A stretch of DNA of 64,000 bases from Polycladospora coralii (GCF_014773435.2 NZ_JACXAG020000004.1:186001-250000); one strand, 5' to 3'. Positions 1-8,354 are shown, counted from the stretch's first letter. Notes: generated by a model not told the origin, from the sequence alone. Numbers and translations: made by a program.

Positions 1-1
1 A

Positions 2-916
2 TTGGATTTATTTGATAATCTATTTAATTTTGCAATTGTGGTGATGATTTTTACTGTGGTGATGATGGCCTTGTTTATTCAAAAAGTGATCATTAAGCCT
101 ATAACAGATTTAAGTAAAGCTTTGGAAAAGGTTAACCATCAAAATGAATTGGTTGAGTTAGATTATGTGACGAATGATGAAGTAGGCGATTTATATCGCA
201 CGTACATCGATATGTCAAAGAGATTGCAAGAGTCACATAAACAGCAGAGTGAAATGATTGCTTCCATATCTCACGACTTTAAAACGCCCCTCACTTCGAT
301 TATGGGTTTTTTAGAAAGGCTTGATAAAAGCCACTTATCGGAACAAAAAAGAAAAGAGTATATTCAAATTATTTATCGAAAGGCAGAGGATATTGAGCGG
401 CTGACGAGGGAATTTTCCTTATATTATCAGGATGAACTGGCAATAGAATCTAAAACAGAGGCCGAAGTACATACTTTTTTTACATCGATTTGTCATGAAT
501 ATCGCGCTGAATTGGACTCGTTTCAAGGGAACCTGGTCTATCGGAATCAGGTATCCCCTCAGGCCATGATTCGTATGGATGAGAAGCGAATCCGACGCGT
601 TTTTGCTAATGTGATCAGCAATGCTGTCTTTCATGTTGTCCCTCCTTTCACCATTTATCTTTCTTGTTCAGAGGAACAAGATGCCATTTTGTTTCGGGTA
701 GAGGATGATGGGCCTGGCTTACCCACTCCGGAATTAGCATCCATATTCCAACCCCTTTATCGGGTTGAAAAATCACGATCTCGTCAAATTGGTGGAAGTG
801 GTTTAGGGTTATCCATTTGTAAGCGCATTATCGAAAATCATGGGGGTCACATTGAAGCTTACCATAGCAAACATGGTGGATTGGGGATCCAGTTTACCCT
901 TCCCAGATGTGATTAG
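2..916 (+). CDS. Sensor histidine kinase, 5' end cut by window edge
   Basis: C-terminal part of a membrane sensor kinase. It autophosphorylates on histidine and passes the phosphate to a response regulator that is not in this window, so it probably lies to the left. Seen: one hydrophobic segment (about residues 8-28), a HAMP linker (about 30-80), the H-box SISHDFKTPLTSI with the phospho-acceptor His at residue 91, an N-box (ISNAVFHV), and ATP-lid boxes DDGPGL and GGSGLGLS. The frame is open at the left edge, so the TTG at base 2 is not trusted as the start; the extracytoplasmic sensor region is missing. The signal sensed cannot be told from this part. Confidence 0.9.
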   Translation: MDLFDNLFNFAIVVMIFTVVMMALFIQKVIIKPITDLSKALEKVNHQNELVELDYVTNDEVGDLYRTYIDMSKRLQESHKQQSEMIASISHDFKTPLTSIMGFLERLDKSHLSEQKRKEYIQIIYRKAEDIERLTREFSLYYQDELAIESKTEAEVHTFFTSICHEYRAELDSFQGNLVYRNQVSPQAMIRMDEKRIRRVFANVISNAVFHVVPPFTIYLSCSEEQDAILFRVEDDGPGLPTPELASIFQPLYRVEKSRSRQIGGSGLGLSICKRIIENHGGHIEAYHSKHGGLGIQFTLPRCD

Positions 917-979
917 CCGTGCCACCCGCAATTCTTTCGCCATAGCTTAATGGTGAGGACGTGAGGGAGGAGTGAGCTT

Positions 980-1099
980 ATGCCAATATTAAAGAAGAAA
1001 GCGAATCGCAAGAAAAAAGCGATAAAACGTAGGCGTCTAAAGCCCAAAAAAGCAAGAGGTGGCTGCGGTTGCGGGGGTTGTCCAGGATGTCGTAAATAA
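980..1099 (+). CDS. Basic, Cys/Gly-tailed miniprotein of 39 residues
   Basis: Short ORF with a strong ribosome binding site (GGGAGGAG) about 8 bases before the ATG. The product is very basic for its first 26 residues (runs of Lys and Arg) and ends in a compact cysteine tail, GGCGCGGCPGCRK, with four cysteines in a CxCxxCxxC arrangement. A stable hairpin follows the stop at once, so it looks like a small independent unit after the kinase gene. Function unknown. The cysteine cluster could bind metal, and the basic part could bind nucleic acid or pack in a spore; both are inference. No membrane segment. Confidence 0.6.
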   Translation: MPILKKKANRKKKAIKRRRLKPKKARGGCGCGGCPGCRK

Positions 1100-1139
1100 A
1101 GCAAGCAAGTGCACGAAATGATCGGCACTTGCTTGCTTT
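1098..1139 (+). terminator. Hairpin after miniprotein gene
   Basis: Perfect 15-base inverted repeat (AAAGCAAGCAAGTGC / GCACTTGCTTGCTTT) around a 12-base loop, beginning inside the stop codon of the miniprotein gene. The run of Ts after the stem is short, so termination strength is uncertain. It also separates the convergent oxidoreductase gene. Confidence 0.6.
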
Positions 1140-1219
1140 CAAAGAGATGGCCTTATGAGGTGGGTTCAGCCCTCCTCACCTCTCGCCCTAAAGACGCCGC
1201 CAAGGCTGAAGTGTGTTTA

Positions 1220-2233
1220 TTAATCAGCGACTCGAACTAATTGCTTGCCGATATTTTCGCCGCTGAAAAGCCCTAAGAAAGCTGTTGGCATATTTTCAAA
1301 TCCTTCTACAATCGTCTCTTTATACTTGATCTTTCCTTCAGCTACCCATTGTGCCATCTGTGGAAGGGCTTCGTGGAAGCGAGACATATAATTGGAGACA
1401 ATAAAACCTTGCATTAAAGCGCTATTGATCAGAAGTAGCGGTTGCATACGCGGTCCGATATCTACTTTTTCCAAATTGTATAAGGAAATCTGACCACAAA
1501 GTGGAATACGAGCACCTTGATTGATTAAAAGTAAGACGGCATCAGAAATTGAACCACCTACGTTATCAAAATAAACATCTACACCATTTGGACAAGCATT
1601 TCGTAGGTCTGCTTTGATATCTGAAGTGGTTTTATAGTTAATGACTTCGTCAAAATGCAATTCTTCTTTTAAATAGTTTATTTTCTCTTCTGAACCAGCG
1701 ATACCGATGACGCGAGCTCCTTTGATTTTAGCGATTTGTCCCACAATCATACCGACAGCACCAGCGGCACCTGATACAACTACCGTTTCACCTGCTTGCG
1801 GATTTGCAATATCTAAGAGACCGAAATAAGCGGTTAATCCAGGCATGCCTAATACACCGAGTGCGGTGGAAATGGGTGCGATATCAGAATTAATTTTTTG
1901 TAAATCTTTTCCGTATACAACACCATGGGTTTGCCATCCGTACATGCCCATCACGATTTCGCCGGTTTGAAATTGTGATGATTTGGATTCGATTACTTCA
2001 CCTACAACACCGCCTGCTATCGGTTCATTCAGTGAATAAGGTGGAACATATGACTTGTAATCATTCATTCTTCCGCGCATATAAGGGTCAACGGATATGT
2101 AAAGACTTCGTACTAATACTTCCCCTTCTTTTAAATCAGGAATGGGGACTTCGACTAGTTTGAAATTTTCAGAAGTGGGGGTTCCAGTGGGCCGAGAAGC
2201 GAGTAAAAACTGTTTATTCATACGTGTACGCAA
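1220..2233 (-). CDS. NADP-dependent oxidoreductase, zinc-free MDR family (YfmJ/CurA-like)
   Basis: Medium-chain dehydrogenase/reductase of the leukotriene B4 12-hydroxydehydrogenase / 2-alkenal reductase type. The family reduces the C=C bond of enones with NADPH and is thought to detoxify reactive aldehydes and ketones. Seen: N-terminal GroES-like fold with the SVDPYMRGRM signature, a Rossmann motif AAGAVGMIVGQIAK, and no zinc-ligand cysteines. About 337 residues, normal for the family. An ATG two codons further upstream (2239) sits only 2 bases from the AGGAGG, whereas the TTG at 2233 has 8-base spacing, so I place the start there. A third choice is the ATG four codons further in (MNKQF). 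Substrate not determinable. Confidence 0.85.
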   Translation of the reverse strand: MRTRMNKQFLLASRPTGTPTSENFKLVEVPIPDLKEGEVLVRSLYISVDPYMRGRMNDYKSYVPPYSLNEPIAGGVVGEVIESKSSQFQTGEIVMGMYGWQTHGVVYGKDLQKINSDIAPISTALGVLGMPGLTAYFGLLDIANPQAGETVVVSGAAGAVGMIVGQIAKIKGARVIGIAGSEEKINYLKEELHFDEVINYKTTSDIKADLRNACPNGVDVYFDNVGGSISDAVLLLINQGARIPLCGQISLYNLEKVDIGPRMQPLLLINSALMQGFIVSNYMSRFHEALPQMAQWVAEGKIKYKETIVEGFENMPTAFLGLFSGENIGKQLVRVAD

Positions 2234-2239
2234 ATGCAT

Positions 2240-2810
2240 AACCTCCTAAATTATTCATATATGAAATAATAGTGTAAAAAATGATGGGATTACGTATATG
2301 AACTATATCATACATGAATTGGAAAATTCAATAAAGGGTTGAGTAAGGCCAAATATCGCACGCATATTGATCGCTACAGAGTAGGATTAGCATCTGAAGA
2401 AAGATCGGGAGCAACCATAATCGGTTGAATAACTTTCTTTACATTATAAACATTGTAATTTCTAATGAATTTGCGTTTATTTTTCTTTTTTTATTTCTTT
2501 TCCCCAAAATAGATAACCTTCCATGCATGCAATATGATAATATGAATACGTAAGGGTTCTTTGAGATATGAACATAAATACCGCGCTCTTCCTCATTCGG
2601 AATCCTATTTCCTTGATCACAGAAAAAAGGCCAGCATACATATATTTGAACCTCGCTTTTCTTTCATTTTTAGGGAAGGTTTTGCCCCGCACTACAATCT
2701 TTTGGATTTTATTCACTTTCAGGAAGTGTTGTAGAGCGTTCCAATTCAATTACGGGGATAGCTTATATTTATTTAGACAATTTTGATATATCATGTGAAA
2801 AAGCAGGACA
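2240..2810. other. Intergenic region before spo0A, no convincing gene
   Basis: About 570 AT-rich bases between divergent genes. Short ORFs on both strands overlap each other, lack ribosome binding sites and encode low-complexity hydrophobic or basic peptides, so I do not call them. Around 2345-2430 a short frame (TTG start, 28 codons) looks somewhat protein-like but has only a weak AAAGG upstream. It could be a remnant. Confidence 0.4.
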
Positions 2811-2821
2811 ACCAGATTGCT

Positions 2822-2828
2822 TGTCGAA
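2822..2828 (+). promoter_or_regulatory. 0A box (TGTCGAA) upstream of spo0A
   Basis: The exact Spo0A-binding heptamer TGTCGAA (as TTGTCGAA) lies 52 bases before the spo0A start. Spo0A-P autoregulates its own gene through 0A boxes in B. subtilis, so a regulatory role here is likely. A GAAT-type element (AAAGAAT) just downstream resembles a sigma-H -10, but I could not find a well-spaced -35. Confidence 0.6.
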
Positions 2829-2879
2829 AAAGAATAGCAAGAGCTGTAAATTAGGAAACGTGTATAGGAGGAACCCCCC

Positions 2880-3668
2880 TTGAGTCAGATCCGAATATTA
2901 ATCGCGGATGATAACCGTGAATTTGCTGATATGCTGAAAGAACACTTTTCAAGTTATGAAGATCTAAGCGTGATTGGTGTTGCCCATCATGGTGGCGATG
3001 TAATTGAAAAATTAAAAACAGAAGTACCTGATGTATTAATTTTAGATATTATTATGCCTCATTTAGATGGACTGGGTGTCTTGGAAAAAATGCAGAGCTT
3101 GGATATAAAACCCATACCTAAAACGATTATGTTAACGGCGTTCGGACAAGAAAATATTACCCAACGCGCAGTCGAACTAGGTGCATCTTACTATATTTTA
3201 AAGCCGTTTGATATGGATGTGCTCACTACACGTATTCGACAAATGTTCATCGGACATAAAGCAACTGCTACACCAGAAGTGAAAACACAGATTGTTAGCC
3301 CGAAAACAAGTAATCATCTAGATGCGAATATCACGAATATTATCCATGAAATCGGTGTACCAGCACACATCAAAGGGTACCTATACCTACGTGAAGCGAT
3401 TGGCTTGGTTTATAATGAGTTAGATTTACTCGGAGCCATTACCAAAACTTTGTATCCGCGTATTGCGCAAAAATATAACACGACACCAAGCAGAGTAGAG
3501 CGAGCGATTCGCCATGCAATCGAGGTAGCTTGGAGTCGCGGGAATATGGACTCCATTCGAAAATTATTTGGCTACACCATCAATGTATCTAAAGCAAAAC
3601 CAACCAATAGTGAGTTTATTGCCATGGTTGCCGATAAACTGCGGATTGAACACCAAGTAGGCGTATAA
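2880..3668 (+). CDS. spo0A: Stage 0 sporulation protein A (master response regulator)
   Basis: Transcription factor that commits the cell to sporulation once phosphorylated by the phosphorelay. It binds 0A boxes in spoIIA, spoIIG, spoIIE, abrB and other promoters. Seen: receiver domain (residues 1-120) with the acidic pocket ADD (10-11), phospho-acceptor Asp56 in LILDIIMP, and the conserved Lys of ILKPFD. The C-terminal Spo0A DNA-binding domain follows, with the [12 protein letters not shown] helix and the recognition region [18 protein letters not shown]. 262 residues, close to the usual 265-270. TTG start with AGGAGG 8 bases upstream. A monocistronic unit is likely because a hairpin follows. 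Confidence 0.98.
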   Translation: MSQIRILIADDNREFADMLKEHFSSYEDLSVIGVAHHGGDVIEKLKTEVPDVLILDIIMPHLDGLGVLEKMQSLDIKPIPKTIMLTAFGQENITQRAVELGASYYILKPFDMDVLTTRIRQMFIGHKATATPEVKTQIVSPKTSNHLDANITNIIHEIGVPAHIKGYLYLREAIGLVYNELDLLGAITKTLYPRIAQKYNTTPSRVERAIRHAIEVAWSRGNMDSIRKLFGYTINVSKAKPTNSEFIAMVADKLRIEHQVGV

Positions 3669-3685
3669 GGTGGATATCGCCTCTT

Positions 3686-3719
3686 ACCAGGTGACCATCC
3701 GGATAGATGGCCACCTGGT
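3686..3719 (+). terminator. Hairpin after spo0A
   Basis: 14-base inverted repeat ACCAGGTGACCATC / GATGGCCACCTGGT with one mismatch and a 6-base loop, 18 bases after the spo0A stop. The T tract is weak (TTACGTTTG), so it may be a leaky terminator. Confidence 0.6.
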
Positions 3720-3833
3720 TACGTTTGACTAAGGGGTTTATATTCTATTTATTCGTAAAATAAAGATTAATATAGTATAATCGAAATAGTAGTCGCATGC
3801 ATCTTTCACTCTAGACGAATGAGGTGGTTAAAG

Positions 3834-3965
3834 ATGGGGCTTGAAATGCATATGAGTACCATTATGATACTGCTATTTGTTCAGCTTCTAGTGCTACCAA
3901 TTTGGGGAGTGAAAATCTACTATTCGTTAAAAGGTATGTTCGAATTTTTTGCTAATTTCTTTTGA
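3834..3965 (+). CDS. Small membrane peptide, 43 residues, downstream of spo0A
   Basis: ATG preceded by GAGGTGG at normal spacing. The product has one strongly hydrophobic segment (about residues 8-28: MSTIMILLFVQLLVLPIWGV), then a short basic stretch and an aromatic, Phe-rich C-terminus. A good rho-independent terminator lies 28 bases after the stop. No family recognised. Similar sized single-pass peptides are common in sporulating Bacillales; a sporulation role is inference from position only. The upstream leader holds the 15-mer CACTCTAGACGAATG that recurs upstream of cotE. Confidence 0.5.
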   Translation: MGLEMHMSTIMILLFVQLLVLPIWGVKIYYSLKGMFEFFANFF

Positions 3966-3992
3966 ATGGAGCTTAAACGGTTCAAATTGACA

Positions 3993-4029
3993 AAAGCGCG
4001 ATCTGGTCATGGAGATCGCGCTTTATTTG
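3993..4029 (+). terminator. Rho-independent terminator
   Basis: AAAGCGCGATC / GATCGCGCTTT perfect 11-base stem with a 10-base loop followed by ATTTGT; ends the small membrane peptide transcript. Confidence 0.75.
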
Positions 4030-4087
4030 TGACGATAGCCAGCATGGAGCTGTCATTAAGTATATAACGATATAACCTTGTATCCGC

Positions 4088-4128
4088 CAAAAATAAACGT
4101 GGCAACCTTCCGTTAATAAGGTTGCCAC
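4088..4128 (-). terminator. Terminator overlapping the sodF stop codon
   Basis: Perfect 11-base stem GTGGCAACCTT / AAGGTTGCCAC. Read on the minus strand it is followed by GTTTATTTTT, a good T tract. The stop codon of the superoxide dismutase gene lies in the loop. Confidence 0.8.
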
Positions 4129-5030
4129 GTCACTTGTTGTGCTGTTTTAAAACGGTGTAATACTGCTGCCCAGTTGACGATATGCCACCAATTATTGATA
4201 TACTCATTTCGCTTTTGTCTATATCGTAAATAATAGGCATGCTCCCATACATCGAGCGCAAGCAGGGGGATGGTATCTTGCTGTGATAAATTTTGATGTT
4301 TCTCTGCCTGTAAGATCTCTAAACGATGGCTACGTGGACTCCACACTAAGATCGCCCAACCGCCACCTTCTACGGCAGAAGCAGCCATAGAGAACTGATG
4401 CTTAAACTGCTCAAAATTGCCAAAGCTATTTTCAATTTGTTTTATGAGTATAGCAGGAGGTTCGCCTCCTCCATTGGGAGACATGATCTCCCAAAATAAG
4501 GTGTGGAGGTAATGACCAGCTCCGTTAAAGGCGAGCTCACGCTCCCAGTGTTTGATCAAATCGAAATCACCTGAAAGACGTGCTTCCTGTAGTTTCACTT
4601 CAGCTTTGTTTAAGCCATTTACATAGTTTTGATGTAAGATATTGTGGTGAATGCGCATGGTTTCTTCATCAATGTAAGGTTCAAGTGCATCATATGGATA
4701 AGGGAGAGGTGGAAGTTGATGCTTACCTATCGGTATATGAGGCTCCTCTGCATACGAATGGTGGGAAATTTTTTTTCCAACTGGGGTTGTGTATGTGGAT
4801 TGACTCCATTGAAATAGCAATTGTAGAGAGCGATATAGGTTTTGTAATGCTTGTGCATCGGTTGGGGGAGGAAGCTTCCCTTTTTGAATTTGGCCTTCTA
4901 ACTCATTAACTTGTTTGAGTAGTCGACGACAAGCGACATGCAGTGCGGGCAACTGAATATGTGTTAAACATTGTGATAACCAATGTTTCCATCTGTGCGT
5001 AGTCTCTAAATAAACTGGATATAGATTCAT
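4113..5030 (-). CDS. sodF: Superoxide dismutase (Fe/Mn type) with about 100-residue N-terminal extension
   Basis: Dismutates superoxide to hydrogen peroxide and oxygen. The SOD domain covers about residues 105-300. Metal ligands seen: His128 in MRIHHNILHQNYV, the His of LHTLFW, and Asp and His of DVWEHAYYLRYR; the gateway Tyr136 is present. The residue matching His30 of E. coli MnSOD is Leu132, a second-sphere change. The first 105 residues are a non-SOD, helix-prone extension rich in Leu, Arg and Gln, without a signal peptide. B. subtilis SodF is a similarly extended SOD, hence the symbol. Which metal it uses cannot be read safely. Single gene with its own terminator. Confidence 0.88.
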   Translation of the reverse strand: MNLYPVYLETTHRWKHWLSQCLTHIQLPALHVACRRLLKQVNELEGQIQKGKLPPPTDAQALQNLYRSLQLLFQWSQSTYTTPVGKKISHHSYAEEPHIPIGKHQLPPLPYPYDALEPYIDEETMRIHHNILHQNYVNGLNKAEVKLQEARLSGDFDLIKHWERELAFNGAGHYLHTLFWEIMSPNGGGEPPAILIKQIENSFGNFEQFKHQFSMAASAVEGGGWAILVWSPRSHRLEILQAEKHQNLSQQDTIPLLALDVWEHAYYLRYRQKRNEYINNWWHIVNWAAVLHRFKTAQQVTWQPY

Positions 5031-5311
5031 CTCAATTCCCTTCTTTGTGAGGTGTGTCGTTTACATTTAACTTATGTTTGATCTTTGAAATGGGTTCGAC
5101 CTCCACTTCTATATGTGGGGCAGTAGCGTATTGATCTCATTTTCTGATACTTCAGCCTGGATTTAAATGAGTTTATTTGAAAGTAAAGTATGTATTAATA
5201 TGGTTTAAGAATAAAAAAACAACTTAATTGGAAAATAAATACACTAGATTTTCTAATTGTAATCTGCCATAATAGACTAATAAATAAACGAAACAGAAAG
5301 GGTGTTGTGAA

Positions 5312-6763
5312 TTGCCAGACTTTTTAATTAGTGTCGGAGATTTTTTGATTGGGTCGATTGATTTTTTGAATAATATCTTCTGGACTTATATCTTGATTGG
5401 ATTGTTAATTGGATTAGGTATATATTTCACAATAAGAACAAAATTCGTACAAATCATTAAAATCAAAGAAATGTTTTTGGTGCTATTTGATAAAGCGACC
5501 ATTTCTGCTGATGGTCGTAAACAAATTTCTTCCATGCAAGCCTTCTTGATTGGTGCTGCTACTCGTATCGGAACAGGTAATATTGCTGGTGTGGCAACAG
5601 CGATTGCTGCTGGTGGACCAGGGGCTGTATTTTGGATGTGGGTTGTGGCGTTACTAGGGGGCGCAACAGCTTTTGTAGAAAGTACATTGGCACAAATCTA
5701 TAAAGTAAAAGATAAAGTAGGCTTTAAGGGTGGACCAGGTTATTATATGACCAAACAGCTAGGCTCAAAATTGCTAGCCACAATATTTGCTGCTTCAATT
5801 ATCATTAGTTTTGGTCTTATTTTTAACTCCGTGCAAAGTAATACCATTGCAGAGGCATTTGGTGGTTCATTTGATACCAATAAATATCTAGTTGGGGCTG
5901 TGCTTGCTATCTTAACGGGTATTATCATTTTTGGAGGAATTACCCGGATTGCACGTTTTTCGGAAATTATCGTTCCGATTATGTCTGTGTTCTATATTAT
6001 CTTGGCAACTTATGTACTTATAGTGAACTTTTCGGCGATTCCTGATGTGTTTTTACTCATCATTAAAAGCGCGTTTGGTTTGCAAGAAGTGGTTGGTGGC
6101 GGAATGGGTGCTGCTGTCATGATGGGGGTAAAGCGTGGGCTATTCTCCAACGAAGCGGGTATGGGAAGTGCGCCTAACGCTGCTGCTACTGCAACAGTAT
6201 CCCATCCAGTTAAACAAGGCTTCATTCAATCACTTGGTGTGTTTTTTGATACACTTATCGTATGTAGTGCAACTGCATTTATCATTTTATTGTCAGGACA
6301 AGCTCCGTCTGAAGAGTTAACTGGAGTTGTTCTAACGCAAGCGGCTTTAGGAGATCATTTTGGTAGTTGGGCAGGTTATTTCTTATCCATTGCGATCTTT
6401 ACCTTTGCTTTTAGCTCTATCATTGGTAGTTACTACTATGGAGAAGCAAATATCGAATTTATTAATAAAAACAAGGTTACTTTAACCATTTACCGCATCG
6501 CAGCAATGGGGATGGTATTCTTTGGATCGGTAGTCAGCTTGGCAACCGTATGGAGCTTAGCCGATTTAGCGATGGCCATTATGGCGACTGTCAACTTAAT
6601 TGCGATTGCACTGATTGGTAAGTTTGCTTTTGCGGCGCTAAAAGATTATTTGGCACAACGTAAAGAAGGAAAAGATCCTGTTTTCTATGCAGATAGTATT
6701 GACGGATTAAAGGGTGTAGAAGCTTGGGAAAATCGCCCTGATGTAAAAACAAAAAAAGCATAA
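5312..6763 (+). CDS. Sodium:alanine symporter family protein (AGCS)
   Basis: Integral membrane amino-acid carrier that takes up alanine or glycine with sodium or protons. 483 residues with about 10-11 hydrophobic segments. Family signatures seen: the Gly-rich TRIGTGNIAGVATAIAAGGP region, PGAVFWMWVVALLGGATAFVE, the SNEAGMGSAPNAAA loop, and the Trp-Glu region near the C-terminus. TTG start with an AGAAAGGGTG ribosome binding site. Monocistronic, ending in a strong terminator. It could feed the alanine dehydrogenase encoded later in the window, but they are far apart. The 280 bases upstream hold no riboswitch that I recognise. Confidence 0.93.
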   Translation: MPDFLISVGDFLIGSIDFLNNIFWTYILIGLLIGLGIYFTIRTKFVQIIKIKEMFLVLFDKATISADGRKQISSMQAFLIGAATRIGTGNIAGVATAIAAGGPGAVFWMWVVALLGGATAFVESTLAQIYKVKDKVGFKGGPGYYMTKQLGSKLLATIFAASIIISFGLIFNSVQSNTIAEAFGGSFDTNKYLVGAVLAILTGIIIFGGITRIARFSEIIVPIMSVFYIILATYVLIVNFSAIPDVFLLIIKSAFGLQEVVGGGMGAAVMMGVKRGLFSNEAGMGSAPNAAATATVSHPVKQGFIQSLGVFFDTLIVCSATAFIILLSGQAPSEELTGVVLTQAALGDHFGSWAGYFLSIAIFTFAFSSIIGSYYYGEANIEFINKNKVTLTIYRIAAMGMVFFGSVVSLATVWSLADLAMAIMATVNLIAIALIGKFAFAALKDYLAQRKEGKDPVFYADSIDGLKGVEAWENRPDVKTKKA

Positions 6764-6776
6764 TGAATAGATAAGC

Positions 6777-6809
6777 AAACCTCTCTTCTAGAAAGAGGGG
6801 TTTACTTTT
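6777..6809. terminator. Bidirectional terminator between convergent genes
   Basis: AAACCTCTCTT / AAGAGGGGTTT stem (one G-T pair) with a short loop, followed by ACTTTTTT on the plus strand. It ends the symporter gene, and its 3' side overlaps the stop region of the convergent gene. Confidence 0.8.
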
Positions 6810-7815
6810 TTGGGTTTGAAAAATGACCTGATCGATTAAAGCTTACTTGGTACCCGATTAAGCCAGCTATTAAATCATGTGTATTTTGCGGTGCTTGGTA
6901 CTGATAAATGGTTTGCCAAGGATGATGGTTTGCGGATAAATAGAGTTCATGTGCAGGAGCACCATCATGTTGGCCAACGATTTGCCAGTCCCCGTTTTTC
7001 CATATCGTGGCATCATATTGCCAATTTAGTGAAGGGGCTAGCTTCGTGTGTGGGTTCCTCGCAGAATGTGTGTAGCTCCATTTGATAGCTTGACCCCCTA
7101 CAGCTGATTTTGAAGCGAATTTGATTCCTTTTTTAGAGGCGTAACCACGATATCGTAGCTTCCCATTGCGGTGGTAAGCGACTGTCTCACCTATATACAC
7201 ACGGTCACGGATCTGTTTGGTGGGAAAATCAGCTGTTACATCAACACGCGTCCGATAAGATGCGGCAACGGACGAAAAAGTGCGATGATCCCCTTTATAA
7301 TAGGAACGGAAGAGAAATACCTTCTCAGGCGGAATAAAAGTAGTATAACGCAAGGTGTATGTCGTATTTGAATGAGATGTTGAAATGGGATCTTGTGAAA
7401 TCGTTTTGGACAGTCGATATTCATGATAGCGGAGTTGCTTCGATATTTGTGGTGTTAGCCTCACTTGATGGAGTTGAAGTTGATGAAAGATTTTTTTCTG
7501 TTCTGCGGGAGTCCGTTTACGTAAGCCCCTTATTTCATAGGTATAAGGGTTGTTTGACTTTTTGTGTCGATCAATATAATGATGAGAGGTCGTCTCTCCG
7601 ATTTTTTTACCATCCCGATATATTTCTACTCGTCCATCTGCATCTGGAATATAGTCAAAATATAGTGTAACTTGTGTTGGATCAACCACTATTTCTAATT
7701 GGCTTTGCCTAAAGTGTTGCTCTATTTCTTCTGGATTTAGGATATCTATATCCGCTGGGGGGAGGTAGGGAACGTTAAAGATTAAGACGAGTATGGCGGT
7801 TACGAGCATGATCAT
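6802..7815 (-). CDS. Exported or membrane-anchored protein, possibly DUF3238-containing
   Basis: 337 residues. The first about 20 residues (MIMLVTAILVLIFNVPYLPP) form an uncleaved-looking signal/anchor. A fibronectin-like beta segment follows (VTLYFDYIPDADGRVEIYRDGKKIGET), then a long basic middle part and a C-terminal region with many Trp, His and Tyr (about 200-337: VYIGETVAYHRNGKLRYRGY, NWQYDATIW, DGAPAHELYL). The C-terminal part reminds me of the DUF3238 family of bacilli, a tentative match. AGAGGTG lies 7 bases before the ATG. Role unknown; probably acts outside the membrane. Confidence 0.6.
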   Translation of the reverse strand: MIMLVTAILVLIFNVPYLPPADIDILNPEEIEQHFRQSQLEIVVDPTQVTLYFDYIPDADGRVEIYRDGKKIGETTSHHYIDRHKKSNNPYTYEIRGLRKRTPAEQKKIFHQLQLHQVRLTPQISKQLRYHEYRLSKTISQDPISTSHSNTTYTLRYTTFIPPEKVFLFRSYYKGDHRTFSSVAASYRTRVDVTADFPTKQIRDRVYIGETVAYHRNGKLRYRGYASKKGIKFASKSAVGGQAIKWSYTHSARNPHTKLAPSLNWQYDATIWKNGDWQIVGQHDGAPAHELYLSANHHPWQTIYQYQAPQNTHDLIAGLIGYQVSFNRSGHFSNPKK

Positions 7816-7912
7816 AGATGTACACCTCTGTCGAGATTAGGATATCGTATCACTTAGTTTATCCCGATTCGACTTACAGATGTATCGTATCTAACAGGAG
7901 AATCGATTAAAG

Positions 7913-7945
7913 AAACCACTAGGAGAATGAGACTCGTAGTGGTTT
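7913..7945 (-). terminator. Terminator of the yqzF-like gene
   Basis: AAACCACTA / TAGTGGTTT stem. On the minus strand the 3' side runs into TTTCTTT. It abuts the stop codon of the downstream-facing gene at 7946. Confidence 0.65.
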
Positions 7946-8203
7946 TTATTTTTCCTCTTTTTTTCGCAGTAGTTTGGGTTGTATTTTATTTCTTTTTTTG
8001 TCATGACGAAAAATAAAGCCACCGATGATTGCGATTCCCAATAGAAATAAAATGAGGCCAATGCTAAAGCGGAAGACTAAAAAAGTACCTAAACTTGCAG
8101 AATCAAATAAAACATCACGCATCAAGGTCCAACCATATATGGCGATAACGCCAGGAATACACATGATAAAGATGGCTAGGATGCGTTGGTATATCATCTT
8201 CAT
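7946..8203 (-). CDS. DUF2627 membrane protein (YqzF-like)
   Basis: 85 residues with two hydrophobic segments (about 5-25 and 43-66), a CIPG motif in the first, and a Lys/Arg-rich C-terminal tail. In B. subtilis the DUF2627 gene yqzF sits next to the bkd activator gene, and here it lies divergent from bkdR, which supports the assignment. Function unknown; likely an inner-membrane protein with the basic tail in the cytoplasm. Ribosome binding site AAAGGCGG. Confidence 0.75.
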   Translation of the reverse strand: MKMIYQRILAIFIMCIPGVIAIYGWTLMRDVLFDSASLGTFLVFRFSIGLILFLLGIAIIGGFIFRHDKKRNKIQPKLLRKKEEK

Positions 8204-8354
8204 CAGCTGAAAACCGCCTTTCTTTCCTATAATAGTACAGGAATAGCGCCTAGGATGCTAGTCATTGCTGATTTCAATTATGAAGGATATTTGAAATTAC
8301 TGCTAGCTACTCAGATTATGTTAAGATAAGAGCCAGATAAAGGAGTGAATTTCA

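Noticed and set aside
2477-2786. Overlapping 90-codon (minus) and 72-codon (plus) frames upstream of spo0A
   Set aside because: No ribosome binding site for either, they occupy the same bases on opposite strands, and the products are low-complexity hydrophobic or basic sequence.
2801-2835. Sigma-H promoter for spo0A (GCAGGACAA ... AAAGAAT)
   Set aside because: The elements look right but the spacer is about 17 bp where 11-14 is expected, so I report only the 0A box.
5031-5311. Glycine riboswitch upstream of the AGCS symporter
   Set aside because: Glycine riboswitches often precede such transporters, but the aptamer core sequences are not present.
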